Source of the DNA: Lachnospiraceae bacterium
GTDB lineage: Bacteria > Bacillota > Clostridia > Lachnospirales > Lachnospiraceae
Assembly: GCA_015057555.1 (NCBI GenBank)
Contig: SVEC01000001.1
Location: 1-64,000, forward strand
Direction: 5' to 3'
Length of the DNA: 64,000 nucleotides
A model generated the notes under the pieces. It saw only the letters and a list, made by a program, of their open reading frames with translations. It was not told where the DNA came from and searched no databases. Positions within the stretch are counted from its first letter, which is position 1. Every line of letters starts with the position of its first letter. Position numbers and translations under genes: made by a program. Positions 41,431-49,915 of the stretch are shown piece by piece.

Positions 41431-42078
41431 CTAACTGTAATAACTCATTTTCTTCTCTAAGCGACCCATTACAAAGGCAACTAAAGCATTGAAGATGTAA
41501 TAGAATACTGCAGCAATTACAAATGGCATCATGCTGGTTTCTGCGGCAGCTATCTGCTTTGCCAAAGTAAACATCTCTATGTAGGTAATAGAGAATGCAA
41601 GAGATGTATCCTTAACTAATGTGATAACCTCGTTAGTTATGGCTGGAAGGATAATCTTAATAACCTGTGGGAGAATAATCTTGAAGAAGCTTTGAGCCTT
41701 AGAATAACCAAGAATCTGACCTGCCTCATACTGTCCCTTGGGAATAGCCTCTATACCTGAACGGTAAATCTCAGCAAAGTATGCAGCGTAGTTAATGGAA
41801 AATCCAACTATAACTGCAGGGAATCTCCATCCACTTATAGACCAGCCAAAAAGGTAAAATGGAAAGAAATACCATACCATAAGCTGTAGCATAAGAGGAG
41901 TACCTCTTAGTACGGATATAATAACGCTGACAAAACCGCTTATTAACTTGTTCTTAGACATTCTTCCAAAGGCAATAACTAAACCTAATGGTAATGAGAA
42001 GAGCAGTGTAAGGAAGAATATTCCCATAGTGCTCAACATACCGGAAGAAAGCTGCTGTAGCATAACCTGAAAACTCAT
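41431..42078 (-). CDS. Polar amino-acid ABC importer permease
   Basis: Membrane channel of 215 residues with about five helices and the HisM/GlnP-type motif PLMLQLMVWYF and YFAEIYRSGIEAIPKGQYEA followed by the EAA-like loop GQILGYSKAQSF. It belongs with the flanking ATPase and binding protein. A stable hairpin separates it from the binding protein gene, a common way to make the binding protein in excess. Confidence 0.92.
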   Translation of the reverse strand: MSFQVMLQQLSSGMLSTMGIFFLTLLFSLPLGLVIAFGRMSKNKLISGFVSVIISVLRGTPLMLQLMVWYFFPFYLFGWSISGWRFPAVIVGFSINYAAYFAEIYRSGIEAIPKGQYEAGQILGYSKAQSFFKIILPQVIKIILPAITNEVITLVKDTSLAFSITYIEMFTLAKQIAAAETSMMPFVIAAVFYYIFNALVAFVMGRLEKKMSYYS

Positions 42079-42123
42079 GTCTTATGTAACTCCTGTATAT
42101 AGTTCAAATTTTATCAAATAATC

Positions 42124-42156
42124 AAATCAACTGGAGAATTGCTCCCCAGTTGATTT
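42124..42156 (-). promoter_or_regulatory. Intra-operon hairpin between binding protein and permease genes
   Basis: On the minus strand AAATCAACTGG...CCAGTTGATTT forms an 11-bp stem topped by GGAG/CTCC. No T-run follows, so it is more likely a message-stabilising or partial termination element than a full terminator. Confidence 0.65.
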
Positions 42157-42173
42157 CTAGTAATTAGTAAAGC

Positions 42174-42974
42174 CTACTCGAATGAAAGGCAAGTCATATC
42201 CTCTAAGCCATACTTCTTAGCTAATTCGTCAAACTTACCGTTCTCCTTAAGTGTCTTAAGAGCCTTCTCAACATCGTTCTTAAGCTCTGTGTTACCAAGC
42301 TTAAAGCCGATACCATACTGCTCAGCATTTAAGTGCTCATCAAGGATGATGAACTTTCCATCATCACGGCTCTCAATCTGGTACTTAGCAACACCGATAT
42401 CCATAGCGATAGCATCAACTGCGCCAGCCTCAAGCTCAAGGAATGCAGTGTTGTAATCGCTGAACTCATTAAGCTCTGCAAATGTATCTGCAAGGGCCTT
42501 CTGAGCCTCTGGGTCTGAGAGAACATCAAGGGCAGCAGAAGCAGCCTGAACACCAACCTTCTTACCGCTAAGACCTGCAAAATCAGTAATACCTGAATCA
42601 GCAGCTACAACAATAACCTGGCTGTTATCTACATAAGGAACTGACCACTCATATAAGTCCTCACGTCCATTGATTGTAAAACCATTCCAGATACAGTCGA
42701 TAGAACCTGAATTAAGCTCATTATCCTTGTTGTCCCAAGCGATAGGCTGCTTTACAAGCTCCCAGCCATTAAGCTTACAAACCTCTTCAGCGAGCTCAAG
42801 GTCAAAGCCTGTGTACTCGCCATTCTCATCCATGTAACCATATGGTGGATACTCAGCGTCAAAGCCAACTGTAAATGTATCCTTCTTCTCACCACAGCCT
42901 GTAAGTGTAGTTGCCATCATTGCTACTGCGAGAAGACCTACGCTAAGATTCTTAACAAATTTTTTGATTTTCAT
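42174..42974 (-). CDS. Amino-acid ABC importer substrate-binding lipoprotein
   Basis: Extracellular binding protein of 266 residues (SBP family 3). Signal peptide and lipobox TLTGC (Cys27), then the standard order: FTVGFDAEYPPYGYMDENGE, the hinge region, and the C-terminal LNAEQYGIGFKLGNTELKND...ENGKFDELAKKYG. The ligand is probably a polar amino acid or cystine-like compound, not definable from sequence. First gene of the operon, with its own promoter and a palindrome in the leader. It gives a useful contrast with the permuted protein at 48861. Confidence 0.9.
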   Translation of the reverse strand: MKIKKFVKNLSVGLLAVAMMATTLTGCGEKKDTFTVGFDAEYPPYGYMDENGEYTGFDLELAEEVCKLNGWELVKQPIAWDNKDNELNSGSIDCIWNGFTINGREDLYEWSVPYVDNSQVIVVAADSGITDFAGLSGKKVGVQAASAALDVLSDPEAQKALADTFAELNEFSDYNTAFLELEAGAVDAIAMDIGVAKYQIESRDDGKFIILDEHLNAEQYGIGFKLGNTELKNDVEKALKTLKENGKFDELAKKYGLEDMTCLSFE

Positions 42975-43008
42975 AATATGATTCTCCTTTATGTAAAAAT
43001 GTAAATTA

Positions 43009-43035
43009 CTTTAGTAATATATTAGCATACTAAAG
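43009..43035. promoter_or_regulatory. Inverted repeat in the leader of the amino-acid importer operon
   Basis: CTTTAGTA and TACTAAAG (nine-base arms if A43008/T43036 are included) flank an 11-base spacer, between the promoter and the ATG of the binding protein gene. A candidate repressor site. Confidence 0.4.
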
Positions 43036-43052
43036 TGCTTAAATCCTTTGGT

Positions 43053-43081
43053 ATCGTACCATATTCCACATTTTTAGTCAA
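43053..43081 (-). promoter_or_regulatory. Promoter of the amino-acid importer operon
   Basis: Minus strand TTGACT (43076-43081) and TACGAT (43053-43058), 17 bp apart. Confidence 0.65.
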
Positions 43082-43204
43082 TGAAAGATGGGTGTTAGTA
43101 GGTATAATTTGAGTTTTTGGAGGATATAATGTGATAATTGGATTTATGGATGTGAAAATCTTATGGATGGTTAAGATTTAGTTAAGAAAATTGCTAAATT
43201 CTGT

Positions 43205-43233
43205 TTGTATATATCAATTTAATGTGATAGACT
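43205..43233 (+). promoter_or_regulatory. Possible promoter of the AGCS symporter gene
   Basis: TTGTAT (43205-43210) and TAGACT (43228-43233), 17 bp apart, with TGTGA just before the -10 (extended -10-like). Confidence 0.45.
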
Positions 43234-43285
43234 AATAAAGGTTTTAAATTTAACTATATAACAAAAGAAAGGACGAGAGATTTTT

Positions 43286-44716
43286 ATGGAAAAGTTTAAT
43301 GAAATTTTAACTGCCATCGATGACTTTGTCTGGGGAGTACCTCTTATGGTTCTTATTATGGCAGGTGGACTCTTACTCACAATTAGAGTAGGACTTCTTC
43401 AGGTTAGAAAGCTTCCTCTTGCGCTTAAGTGGATGGTTAAGAACGAGGAGGGTGCAGAAGGAGAGGTTTCTTCCTTCGCAGCTCTTTGTACTGCTTTGTC
43501 GGCTACAATAGGTACAGGTAACATCGTAGGTGTTGCTACAGCTATACTTTTAGGTGGACCTGGAGCACTTTTCTGGATGGTAGTTGCAGCATTCTTTGGA
43601 ATGGCAACTAAGTACGCAGAGGGACTTCTTGCAGTTAAGTATCGTGTTATTGATGAAAGTGGTCACTCATTAGGTGGACCTTTCTATTACATAGAGAAGG
43701 GTATGGGCGACAAGTGGAAATGGCTTGCTAAGTTCTTCGCCTTCTTCGGAGTATGTGCCGGCTTACTTGGTATCGGTACATTTACACAGGTAAATGGTAT
43801 CTCATCAGCTGTTAATACATTCTTTGATCCAACTAACAGCTCAACAGTTAAGATTCCTGGTATTGGTGAGTATTCATGGTCAGTAGTTATTGCATCACTT
43901 GTTCTTGCAATAGTTGTTGCTCTTGTACTTATCGGAGGAATTAAGAGTATATCAAAGGTATCACAGATAGTAGTTCCATTTATGGCTATTCTCTATGTAT
44001 TAGCTGCTCTTATTCTTATTATCAGAAATATTACTGAGGTACCTGATGCAGTTGTTACTATTGTAAAGGGTGCATTTAATCCACAGGCGGTTGCAGGTGG
44101 TGTAACAGGTAGCTTCCTTGTAGCTATGCAGAAGGGTGTTGCAAGAGGTATCTTCTCTAATGAGGCTGGTCTTGGTTCTGCACCTATCGCAGCTGCAGCA
44201 GCTCAGACTAAGGAGCCTGTAAGACAGGGTCTCGTTTCTATGACAGGTACATTCCTTGATACAATTGTTATCTGTACTATGACAGGTATTTCAGTTGTTC
44301 TTACAGGAGCTAATGAATATGCTGCTCTCAATGGACTTGAGGGTGTAGATGTAACAATTCACGCATTTAAGCAGGGGCTTCCATTCCCAGAGCAGGTATC
44401 AGCAGCTATCCTTATGCTTTGCCTTGTATTCTTCGCGTTTACTACAATCCTTGGATGGGATTACTACTCAGAGAGATGTCTTGAGTACTTAAATGGTGGA
44501 AACAAGAAGGGAATCATGGTATTCAGATGGTTATACATCCTTGCAGTATTCATCGGACCATATATGACAGTTTCAGCAGTTTGGACTATCGCAGATATCT
44601 TCAACGGTATGATGGCACTTCCAAATATGATTGCCCTCTTCGCACTTAGCGGAATTGTTGCTAAGGAAACTAAGGACTTCTTTAAGAGACGTAAGGCTGG
44701 AGAAGTAGAAGAGTAA
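43286..44716 (+). CDS. AGCS-family sodium:alanine/glycine symporter
   Basis: Membrane carrier of 476 residues with 10-11 helices, importing alanine, glycine or a related amino acid with sodium. Family motifs are clear: FAALCTALSATIGTGNIVGV, MATKYAEGLLAVKYR, GGPFYYIEKGMG and RGIFSNEAGLGSAPIAAAAA. GGACGAG precedes the ATG and codon choice suggests strong expression. Single-gene unit; a terminator and RNA element copy 2 follow. Confidence 0.93.
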   Translation: MEKFNEILTAIDDFVWGVPLMVLIMAGGLLLTIRVGLLQVRKLPLALKWMVKNEEGAEGEVSSFAALCTALSATIGTGNIVGVATAILLGGPGALFWMVVAAFFGMATKYAEGLLAVKYRVIDESGHSLGGPFYYIEKGMGDKWKWLAKFFAFFGVCAGLLGIGTFTQVNGISSAVNTFFDPTNSSTVKIPGIGEYSWSVVIASLVLAIVVALVLIGGIKSISKVSQIVVPFMAILYVLAALILIIRNITEVPDAVVTIVKGAFNPQAVAGGVTGSFLVAMQKGVARGIFSNEAGLGSAPIAAAAAQTKEPVRQGLVSMTGTFLDTIVICTMTGISVVLTGANEYAALNGLEGVDVTIHAFKQGLPFPEQVSAAILMLCLVFFAFTTILGWDYYSERCLEYLNGGNKKGIMVFRWLYILAVFIGPYMTVSAVWTIADIFNGMMALPNMIALFALSGIVAKETKDFFKRRKAGEVEE

Positions 44717-44791
44717 GGTGAGGTAAGGTTGAGTAAGGCTTAGCCCCTCCCATACTGTAGAACACAAAAATTTTATAATAATGAATTATTA

Positions 44792-44844
44792 AGGCATTAA
44801 TCGTACAAAATATTCTTAAATTATTGTATGATTAATGTCTTTTT
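44792..44844 (+). terminator. Terminator after the AGCS symporter gene
   Basis: AGGCATTAATCGTACAA and TTGTATGATTAATGTCT pair over 17 bp (two G-U) with a 15-base loop and a short T-run. The gap 44717-45016 holds this, then RNA element copy 2. Confidence 0.82.
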
Positions 44845-44856
44845 AATTATGCGTAA

Positions 44857-44983
44857 AACAGGATGCGCCAATAAACTTTATTCCGGCCGCGACAGTGGTC
44901 GGGACTAAGCTGACATTTTTTAAGTGTCAGCGTGGACCGACCCTAGGCAGGCCAGCCAGTAAAATAAATTCGCGCATCCTGTT
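44857..44983 (+). ncRNA. Structured RNA-like element, copy 2
   Basis: Same architecture as copy 1. Outer helix AACAGGATGCGC/GCGCATCCTGTT (12 bp, unlike copy 1), helix 2 GGCC/GGCC, loop GCGA/GCA, helix 3 GGTCGG/CCGACC (different bases, same pairing) and apical GCTGACA/TGTCAGC with TTTTTTAAG. It lies 33 bases before the PTS gene start, so it is in the likely 5' leader of that message and could act as a cis-regulator; it may also be read as part of the 3' side of the upstream gene. Confidence 0.75.
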
Positions 44984-45016
44984 GTTGTATGAATTGAAGG
45001 TAAAAAGGAGAATAAT

Positions 45017-47203
45017 ATGAAAGATAAAATTTTTGGTGTTCTACAGCGTGTAGGAAGAAGCTTTATGCTTCCAATTGCAATCTTACCTGTTGCAGGACTT
45101 CTGCTTGGTATAGGTGGCTCTCTGACTAACCTCACTATGCTTGAGACGTATAGCCTTATGGGGATTATGGGACCTGGTACTGTGCTAAATGCAGTATTTC
45201 AGGTTATGAGTAAGGCGGGAGATATAGTATTTGCAAATCTTCCAATATTATTTGCCATAGGTGTAGCCATTGGTATGGCAAAACGAGAGAGGGAGGTTGC
45301 TGCTTTAGCTGCGGTTATAGCTTTTCTTATTATGCACGCATCTATCAGTGCACTTATAGTAATTAATGGTGGTTCAGACAACCTGCTAGAGGGAGCAGTT
45401 ACCTCTGTGGTAGGTATAGAGTCACTGCAGATGGGTGTATTTGGTGGTATTATCGTAGGTCTTGGTGTGGCGGCATTACACAACAAATTTTATAAGATAG
45501 AGCTTCCTCAGGTGCTTTCCTTCTTTGGAGGAACTAGATTTGTGCCAATAATAAGTGCACTGGTATTTACATTTGTGGGAATATTGATGTACTTTATCTG
45601 GCCACCTATCCAGGCGGGAATATATGCTGTGGGCGATGTGGTACTTCGTTCAGGATATGCAGGAACCTGGGTGTATGGTCTTATGGAAAGGGCGCTTATT
45701 CCATTTGGCCTTCATCACGTGTTTTATCTACCTTTCTGGCAGACGGCTGTAGGAGGAACCTTGGAGGTGGGAGGACAGCTTATAGAGGGAGCTCAGAATA
45801 TATTCTTTGCCCAGCTGGCAGACTCAAATGTGGAGCAGTTTGCAGTATCAGCAACTAGATTTATGTCAGGTAAGTTCCCGCTTATGATATTTGGTCTTCC
45901 AGGAGCAGCCTACGCTATGTACAGATGTGCCAAAGCGGAGAATAGAAAAAAGGTTGGTGGATTATTACTTTCTGCAGCCTTAACGTCTATGTTAACGGGA
46001 ATAACTGAACCTATAGAGTTCACCTTTTTGTTCGTAGCACCACTACTGTATGTAATTCACTGTGTATTTGCAGGTCTAGCATATATGCTGATGCACGTGT
46101 TCAATGTAGGTGTGGGAATGACCTTCTCTGGAGGTCTCATAGACTTATTCCTCTTCGGTATACTTCAGGGAAATGATAAGACTAATTGGATATGGGTTGT
46201 AATTGTTGGTGTATTCTACTTTATTGTTTACTATCTCTTGTTCTCGTTCCTTATAAAGAAATTTAACTACAAGACTCCGGGTCGTGGAGAGGATGAAGAG
46301 GTTAAGCTCTACACTAGAAATGATGTTGAAGCAAGAAAGAATGGTGGAGCTGGAGTAGTAGATGTTGGTGTAGCTGGTGGGAATAGCTCTCGTCAGATGT
46401 CAGACACCGACCGAGTATCAGCAGGAATCCTAATTGGTCTTGGTGGTAGAGATAATATTTCTGATATAGATTGTTGCGCCACAAGACTTAGATGTACGGT
46501 GTTTAATCCGGATTTAGTTAATCAGGATAGGCTTAAGTCCACAGGAGCATCAGGAGTAATAGTCAAGGGTCAGGGAGTGCAAATAATTTACGGACCAAGG
46601 GTATCAGTTATTAAATCAAACCTTGAGGATTATATGGATAGAAATATATCCGAGGACCTAAATGATTATAGCTTTGGGGATGCAGATAGTACCGTAAGCT
46701 TTCATGATTTAGAAAATATAAAGCCTGATGAGGATGATGATAGAACACATAAGGTAGTAACCATATCATCACCTTTAGCTGGACTTGTAAGAAAACTGGA
46801 GGACACACCAGACGAGGTGTTCTCTCGAAAAATGCTAGGTGACGGTGTAATCATAGAACCAACAGAGGGAACTGTATATGCTCCTGAGGATGGAACAGTA
46901 GCCATGTTATTTGACACCAAGCATGCAGTAGGCTTTGAAACAGACTCAGGTATAGAACTTTTAATTCATGTGGGAATCGATACAGTAAATCTTGGCGGGA
47001 AGGGCTTTAACCCAGTAGTTAAAGTGGGCCAACATCTTAAGAAGGGTGAAATTATAATGAACTTTGACCTAGAACAGATACGCTCTACAGCCAAGGCTAT
47101 GTCCACACCAGTAATATGCACAAATCTAGCTGAAGGACAGAAAGTCAAGGTGTTAAGGTATGGAGATGTCAAAGTTGGAGAACAACTGATGAGTATAGAA
47201 TAA
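45017..47203 (+). CDS. PTS glucose/N-acetylglucosamine-type transporter, EIICBA in one chain
   Basis: Imports and phosphorylates a sugar. Residues about 1-400 are the IIC membrane channel (PIAILPVAGLLLGIGG, GLHHVFYLPFWQTAVGG, GITEPIEFTFLFVAP); IIB follows with the phosphocysteine in DIDCCATRLR (Cys486 or 487); IIA at the C-terminus carries the phosphohistidine in LLIHVGIDTV (His651). All three domains in one 728-residue chain resemble NagE/PtsG-type proteins. The sugar (glucose, GlcNAc or an alpha-glucoside) is not certain. Flanked on both sides by the structured RNA element. Confidence 0.92.
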   Translation: MKDKIFGVLQRVGRSFMLPIAILPVAGLLLGIGGSLTNLTMLETYSLMGIMGPGTVLNAVFQVMSKAGDIVFANLPILFAIGVAIGMAKREREVAALAAVIAFLIMHASISALIVINGGSDNLLEGAVTSVVGIESLQMGVFGGIIVGLGVAALHNKFYKIELPQVLSFFGGTRFVPIISALVFTFVGILMYFIWPPIQAGIYAVGDVVLRSGYAGTWVYGLMERALIPFGLHHVFYLPFWQTAVGGTLEVGGQLIEGAQNIFFAQLADSNVEQFAVSATRFMSGKFPLMIFGLPGAAYAMYRCAKAENRKKVGGLLLSAALTSMLTGITEPIEFTFLFVAPLLYVIHCVFAGLAYMLMHVFNVGVGMTFSGGLIDLFLFGILQGNDKTNWIWVVIVGVFYFIVYYLLFSFLIKKFNYKTPGRGEDEEVKLYTRNDVEARKNGGAGVVDVGVAGGNSSRQMSDTDRVSAGILIGLGGRDNISDIDCCATRLRCTVFNPDLVNQDRLKSTGASGVIVKGQGVQIIYGPRVSVIKSNLEDYMDRNISEDLNDYSFGDADSTVSFHDLENIKPDEDDDRTHKVVTISSPLAGLVRKLEDTPDEVFSRKMLGDGVIIEPTEGTVYAPEDGTVAMLFDTKHAVGFETDSGIELLIHVGIDTVNLGGKGFNPVVKVGQHLKKGEIIMNFDLEQIRSTAKAMSTPVICTNLAEGQKVKVLRYGDVKVGEQLMSIE

Positions 47204-47220
47204 ATTCCAAGTGGATAAAA

Positions 47221-47348
47221 AAGGGGGCTGTGCCAGTAAACTATATTTCGACCGCGACAGGGTGATGCGTAGCTGACCGTTTTAAGTGTCAGCGAAGCAT
47301 TATCCCTAGGCAGGTCGGCCGATAAAGTTTGTTTTGCACAGCCCCCTT
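47221..47348 (+). ncRNA. Structured RNA-like element, copy 3
   Basis: Outer helix AAGGGGGCTGTGC/GCACAGCCCCCTT (13 bp), helix 2 CGACC/GGTCG (changed on both strands relative to copies 1 and 2), loop GCGA/GCA, helix 3 GGGTGATGC with GCATTATCCC, apical GCTGAC/GTCAGC with TTTTAAGT. It begins 17 bases after the PTS stop and ends 12 bases before the end of the convergent gene, so the outer helix can terminate both. Confidence 0.75.
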
Positions 47349-47359
47349 ATGAAATTCAT

Positions 47360-48148
47360 TTACAACACTTTAGACAAGAATTCCTTAAGTCTTGGATGCT
47401 TAGGATTTCCGAAAAACTCCTCAGGTGTGCCACTCTCAAGAATCTTACCCTCATCGATAAATAGAATCTTGTTGGCAACCTCTCTTGCGAAGCCCATCTC
47501 ATGGGTAACTATAATCATAGTCATACCTTCTTCTGCCAGGGACTTCATAAGGTCTAAAACCTCTCCAACCATCTCTGGGTCAAGAGCACTTGTTGGCTCA
47601 TCGAAGAGTATAACATCAGGGTTCATAGCAAGAGCACGAACTATTGCAACTCTTTGCTTCTGACCACCGGACAGGGTAGAAGGATAAACATCTGCCTTGT
47701 CAGCAAGTCCTATACGTTCTAGAAGTTTCATAGCATTCTCACGAGCGTTATTTACGATTTCTGCCTTAGTAGTGTTATAGGCAGGATCATCTTTAAGCTT
47801 CTTTCGTTTTGCTCTCTTCATATCCCTAACCTGGACGTGAATAGGAGCAAGCATAATATTTTCTATAACAGTCTTATTATTAAACAGATTAAAATGCTGG
47901 AAAACCATACCCATCTTACGACGGTGAATGTTGATATCTACCTTTGTGTCAGCTATGTCTACACCATTGAAGATAATTTGACCACCACTTGGGTCCTCCA
48001 TACAGTTTAAGCATCTAAGGAAGGTACTTTTGCCTGAGCCGGAAGGTCCGATTACGCAAATGATATCTCCCTTATTAATCTTAACGTCGATGCCATTTAA
48101 AACATCTAAGTCATTGAATTTTTTAGTAAGATTAATTACGTCTATCAC
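47360..48148 (-). CDS. Amino-acid ABC importer ATPase, second system
   Basis: ATPase of 262 residues of the polar amino-acid family: Walker [11 protein letters not shown]-loop [15 protein letters not shown], signature [15 protein letters not shown] and Walker [17 protein letters not shown] 25-residue charged insertion ([20 protein letters not shown]) sits before the signature. Its start overlaps the permease gene by 17 bp. Last gene of the operon, ending near RNA element copy 3. Confidence 0.92.
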   Translation of the reverse strand: MIDVINLTKKFNDLDVLNGIDVKINKGDIICVIGPSGSGKSTFLRCLNCMEDPSGGQIIFNGVDIADTKVDINIHRRKMGMVFQHFNLFNNKTVIENIMLAPIHVQVRDMKRAKRKKLKDDPAYNTTKAEIVNNARENAMKLLERIGLADKADVYPSTLSGGQKQRVAIVRALAMNPDVILFDEPTSALDPEMVGEVLDLMKSLAEEGMTMIIVTHEMGFAREVANKILFIDEGKILESGTPEEFFGNPKHPRLKEFLSKVL

Positions 48149-48842
48149 TTTTTCTCAGGCTCCTTTCCATAAGCTTAATACCTAAGCTAATTAATAATAC
48201 AAGAACGATATAAATCATCGCCATAACTAGGTAAGGCACCATGAATTCATAGCTGTTGCTACCAATATAGTTAAATGCTACATAAAGGTCAGCAGCACCT
48301 ACAAAGCTTACAACTGAAGTCTCCTTGATAAGAGCGATAAACTCGTTACCTAGGGTAGGAAGGATGTTCTTAACCGCCTGTGGAATAACAATCTTCATCA
48401 TAGTAGTTCCAAAGCTTAAGCCTACAGCACGTCCTGCCTCCATCTGGCCTGGGTCTACAGAAAGGATACCGCTTCGCATAATCTCTGAAATGTATGCTCC
48501 CGAATTAAGACCAAATACCCATATAGCTACCTGAACACCAGTCATATGTAATCCCATAAGAGGAAGTGCAACATAGTAAAAAACCAGAAGCTGAACCACT
48601 ATAGGAGTGCCACGGAATAAGCCTACGTAAAAGCTACAGAAACCATTTAGAATACGAGGAAGAACCTTGTACTTAGGAATAACTCTAACTGTAGCTATAA
48701 GAGTACCTATAACTATACCGATTAGAAGACCAAGTATAGCTATAATAAGAGTATTCTTTAGACCCTCTAAAACAGTAACATAACCATTCTGCTCTATAAA
48801 AATTTCTAAGAATCTGTCAATCTTTTGTCCGAAATTGCCCAT
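48132..48842 (-). CDS. Amino-acid ABC importer permease, second system
   Basis: Membrane channel of 236 residues, HisM/GlnP type, with the motif [36 protein letters not shown] and [14 protein letters not shown] as coupling loop. It lies between the binding protein (18 bp) and ATPase (17-bp overlap) genes, making one importer. Substrate follows the binding protein and is unknown. Confidence 0.92.
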   Translation of the reverse strand: MGNFGQKIDRFLEIFIEQNGYVTVLEGLKNTLIIAILGLLIGIVIGTLIATVRVIPKYKVLPRILNGFCSFYVGLFRGTPIVVQLLVFYYVALPLMGLHMTGVQVAIWVFGLNSGAYISEIMRSGILSVDPGQMEAGRAVGLSFGTTMMKIVIPQAVKNILPTLGNEFIALIKETSVVSFVGAADLYVAFNYIGSNSYEFMVPYLVMAMIYIVLVLLISLGIKLMERSLRKSDRRN

Positions 48843-48860
48843 AATTACCTCGCGTTAAAA

Positions 48861-49712
48861 TTACTGAACCTCATTAATTGATTCTGTAATGCACTTAGCT
48901 GGTGCTGAATCGATAATAACATAATCGATATTCTTATTTAATAAATCCTGAACTGCTAAAGCACCATTCTTGTAACCAACAGTTGTACACTTGAAACCAG
49001 TGAAGCCCCAATCAGCATCACCCTCACAGTAGAACTGACCGGTAGTACCTGTCTGAACACCTATCTTAACAGAAGAATCCTTTGCATTTAAGATAGCTTC
49101 AACATCTGCTACAGTTTTACAAGCATTAAACTCAGTGTCTGTAGACTTAACGATAAGCTTCTGTGAAGCGCTGTAGTAAGAGTTAGTAAATGTTACGTAC
49201 TCCTCACGGTCTGGCTTAACTGTAAGACCTGCCATAGCGATATCACACTTGTGCTGACCAACAGAAAGACAAACTGCATCGAAATCCATATTCTGGATAA
49301 CAAGCTCTACACCAAGGTACTCAGCAAATTTAGCTGCGATTTCCATATCGATACCGTAGTAATCTTCCCCCTGCATATACTCAAATGGCTCAAATGCTGC
49401 ATTTGTAGCAACTACAAGCTGGTCCTTTGACTCATCAAACTTAGCAGACTTAACAGCTACTGGTGTACCATCGCCGAAGTAGTTATTACAAATCTCATCA
49501 AATGTACCATTTGACTTAATCTCGGCGATAAATGCATTAGCCTTCTCTAAAAGCTCTGGCTGATCTTTGTCAACACCAAATGCATACTCCTCGCTAGTAA
49601 GGTCAATCTCGATAACTTTAGCCTTTACAGCTTCCTTTTCCTTTTCACCACAGCCTGTAAGGCAAGATAAAGCCATAACAAGTGTAAGCATTAAAACTAA
49701 AAGCTTTTTCAT
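48861..49712 (-). CDS. Amino-acid binding lipoprotein with permuted domain order
   Basis: Binding lipoprotein of 283 residues, lipobox CLTGC (Cys21). The segment IDLTSEEYAFGVDKDQPELL...SNGTFDEICNNYFG stands at about residues 36-82, right after the signal peptide, though in family 3 proteins it closes the chain. The usual N-terminal start, LVVATNAAFEPFEYMQGE, follows at about 98, and the protein stops at YVIIDSAPAKCITESINEVQ, where the moved part should come. This is a circular permutation of the fold. It heads the operon with permease and ATPase. Confidence 0.88.
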   Translation of the reverse strand: MKKLLVLMLTLVMALSCLTGCGEKEKEAVKAKVIEIDLTSEEYAFGVDKDQPELLEKANAFIAEIKSNGTFDEICNNYFGDGTPVAVKSAKFDESKDQLVVATNAAFEPFEYMQGEDYYGIDMEIAAKFAEYLGVELVIQNMDFDAVCLSVGQHKCDIAMAGLTVKPDREEYVTFTNSYYSASQKLIVKSTDTEFNACKTVADVEAILNAKDSSVKIGVQTGTTGQFYCEGDADWGFTGFKCTTVGYKNGALAVQDLLNKNIDYVIIDSAPAKCITESINEVQ

Positions 49713-49853
49713 TAATATTTCCTCCTAAAATATATAAATAATCATTTGCATAATATACCACGATATTAAGAAAAAAGCAATGAAAATAAAGGTGTAGTAG
49801 GGCTTTTGAGAAAAAGGTTTAATAAATAAAGTTTAATTTTATACTATTTTAAC

Positions 49854-49883
49854 TTGTCTTTTCCTGACAGAATGTGATAAAAT
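49854..49883 (+). promoter_or_regulatory. Possible promoter of the acyltransferase gene
   Basis: TTGTCT (49854-49859) and TAAAAT (49878-49883), 18 bp apart, upstream of GAGAGGG (49904-49910). The rest of 49713-49915 shows nothing clear. Confidence 0.45.
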
Positions 49884-49915
49884 TCTATCTGGGAGAAAAA
49901 ATAGAGAGGGATAAT

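Noticed and set aside
44717-44790. Direct repeats GGTGAGGTAAGG/GTTGAGTAAGG after the symporter gene
   Set aside because: Short, imperfect and without a partner elsewhere; probably chance or local slippage.
44857-47348. PTS gene flanked by element copies read as an integron-type cassette
   Set aside because: The copies lack the GTTRRRY/RYYYAAC ends of attC sites, and no integrase is visible.
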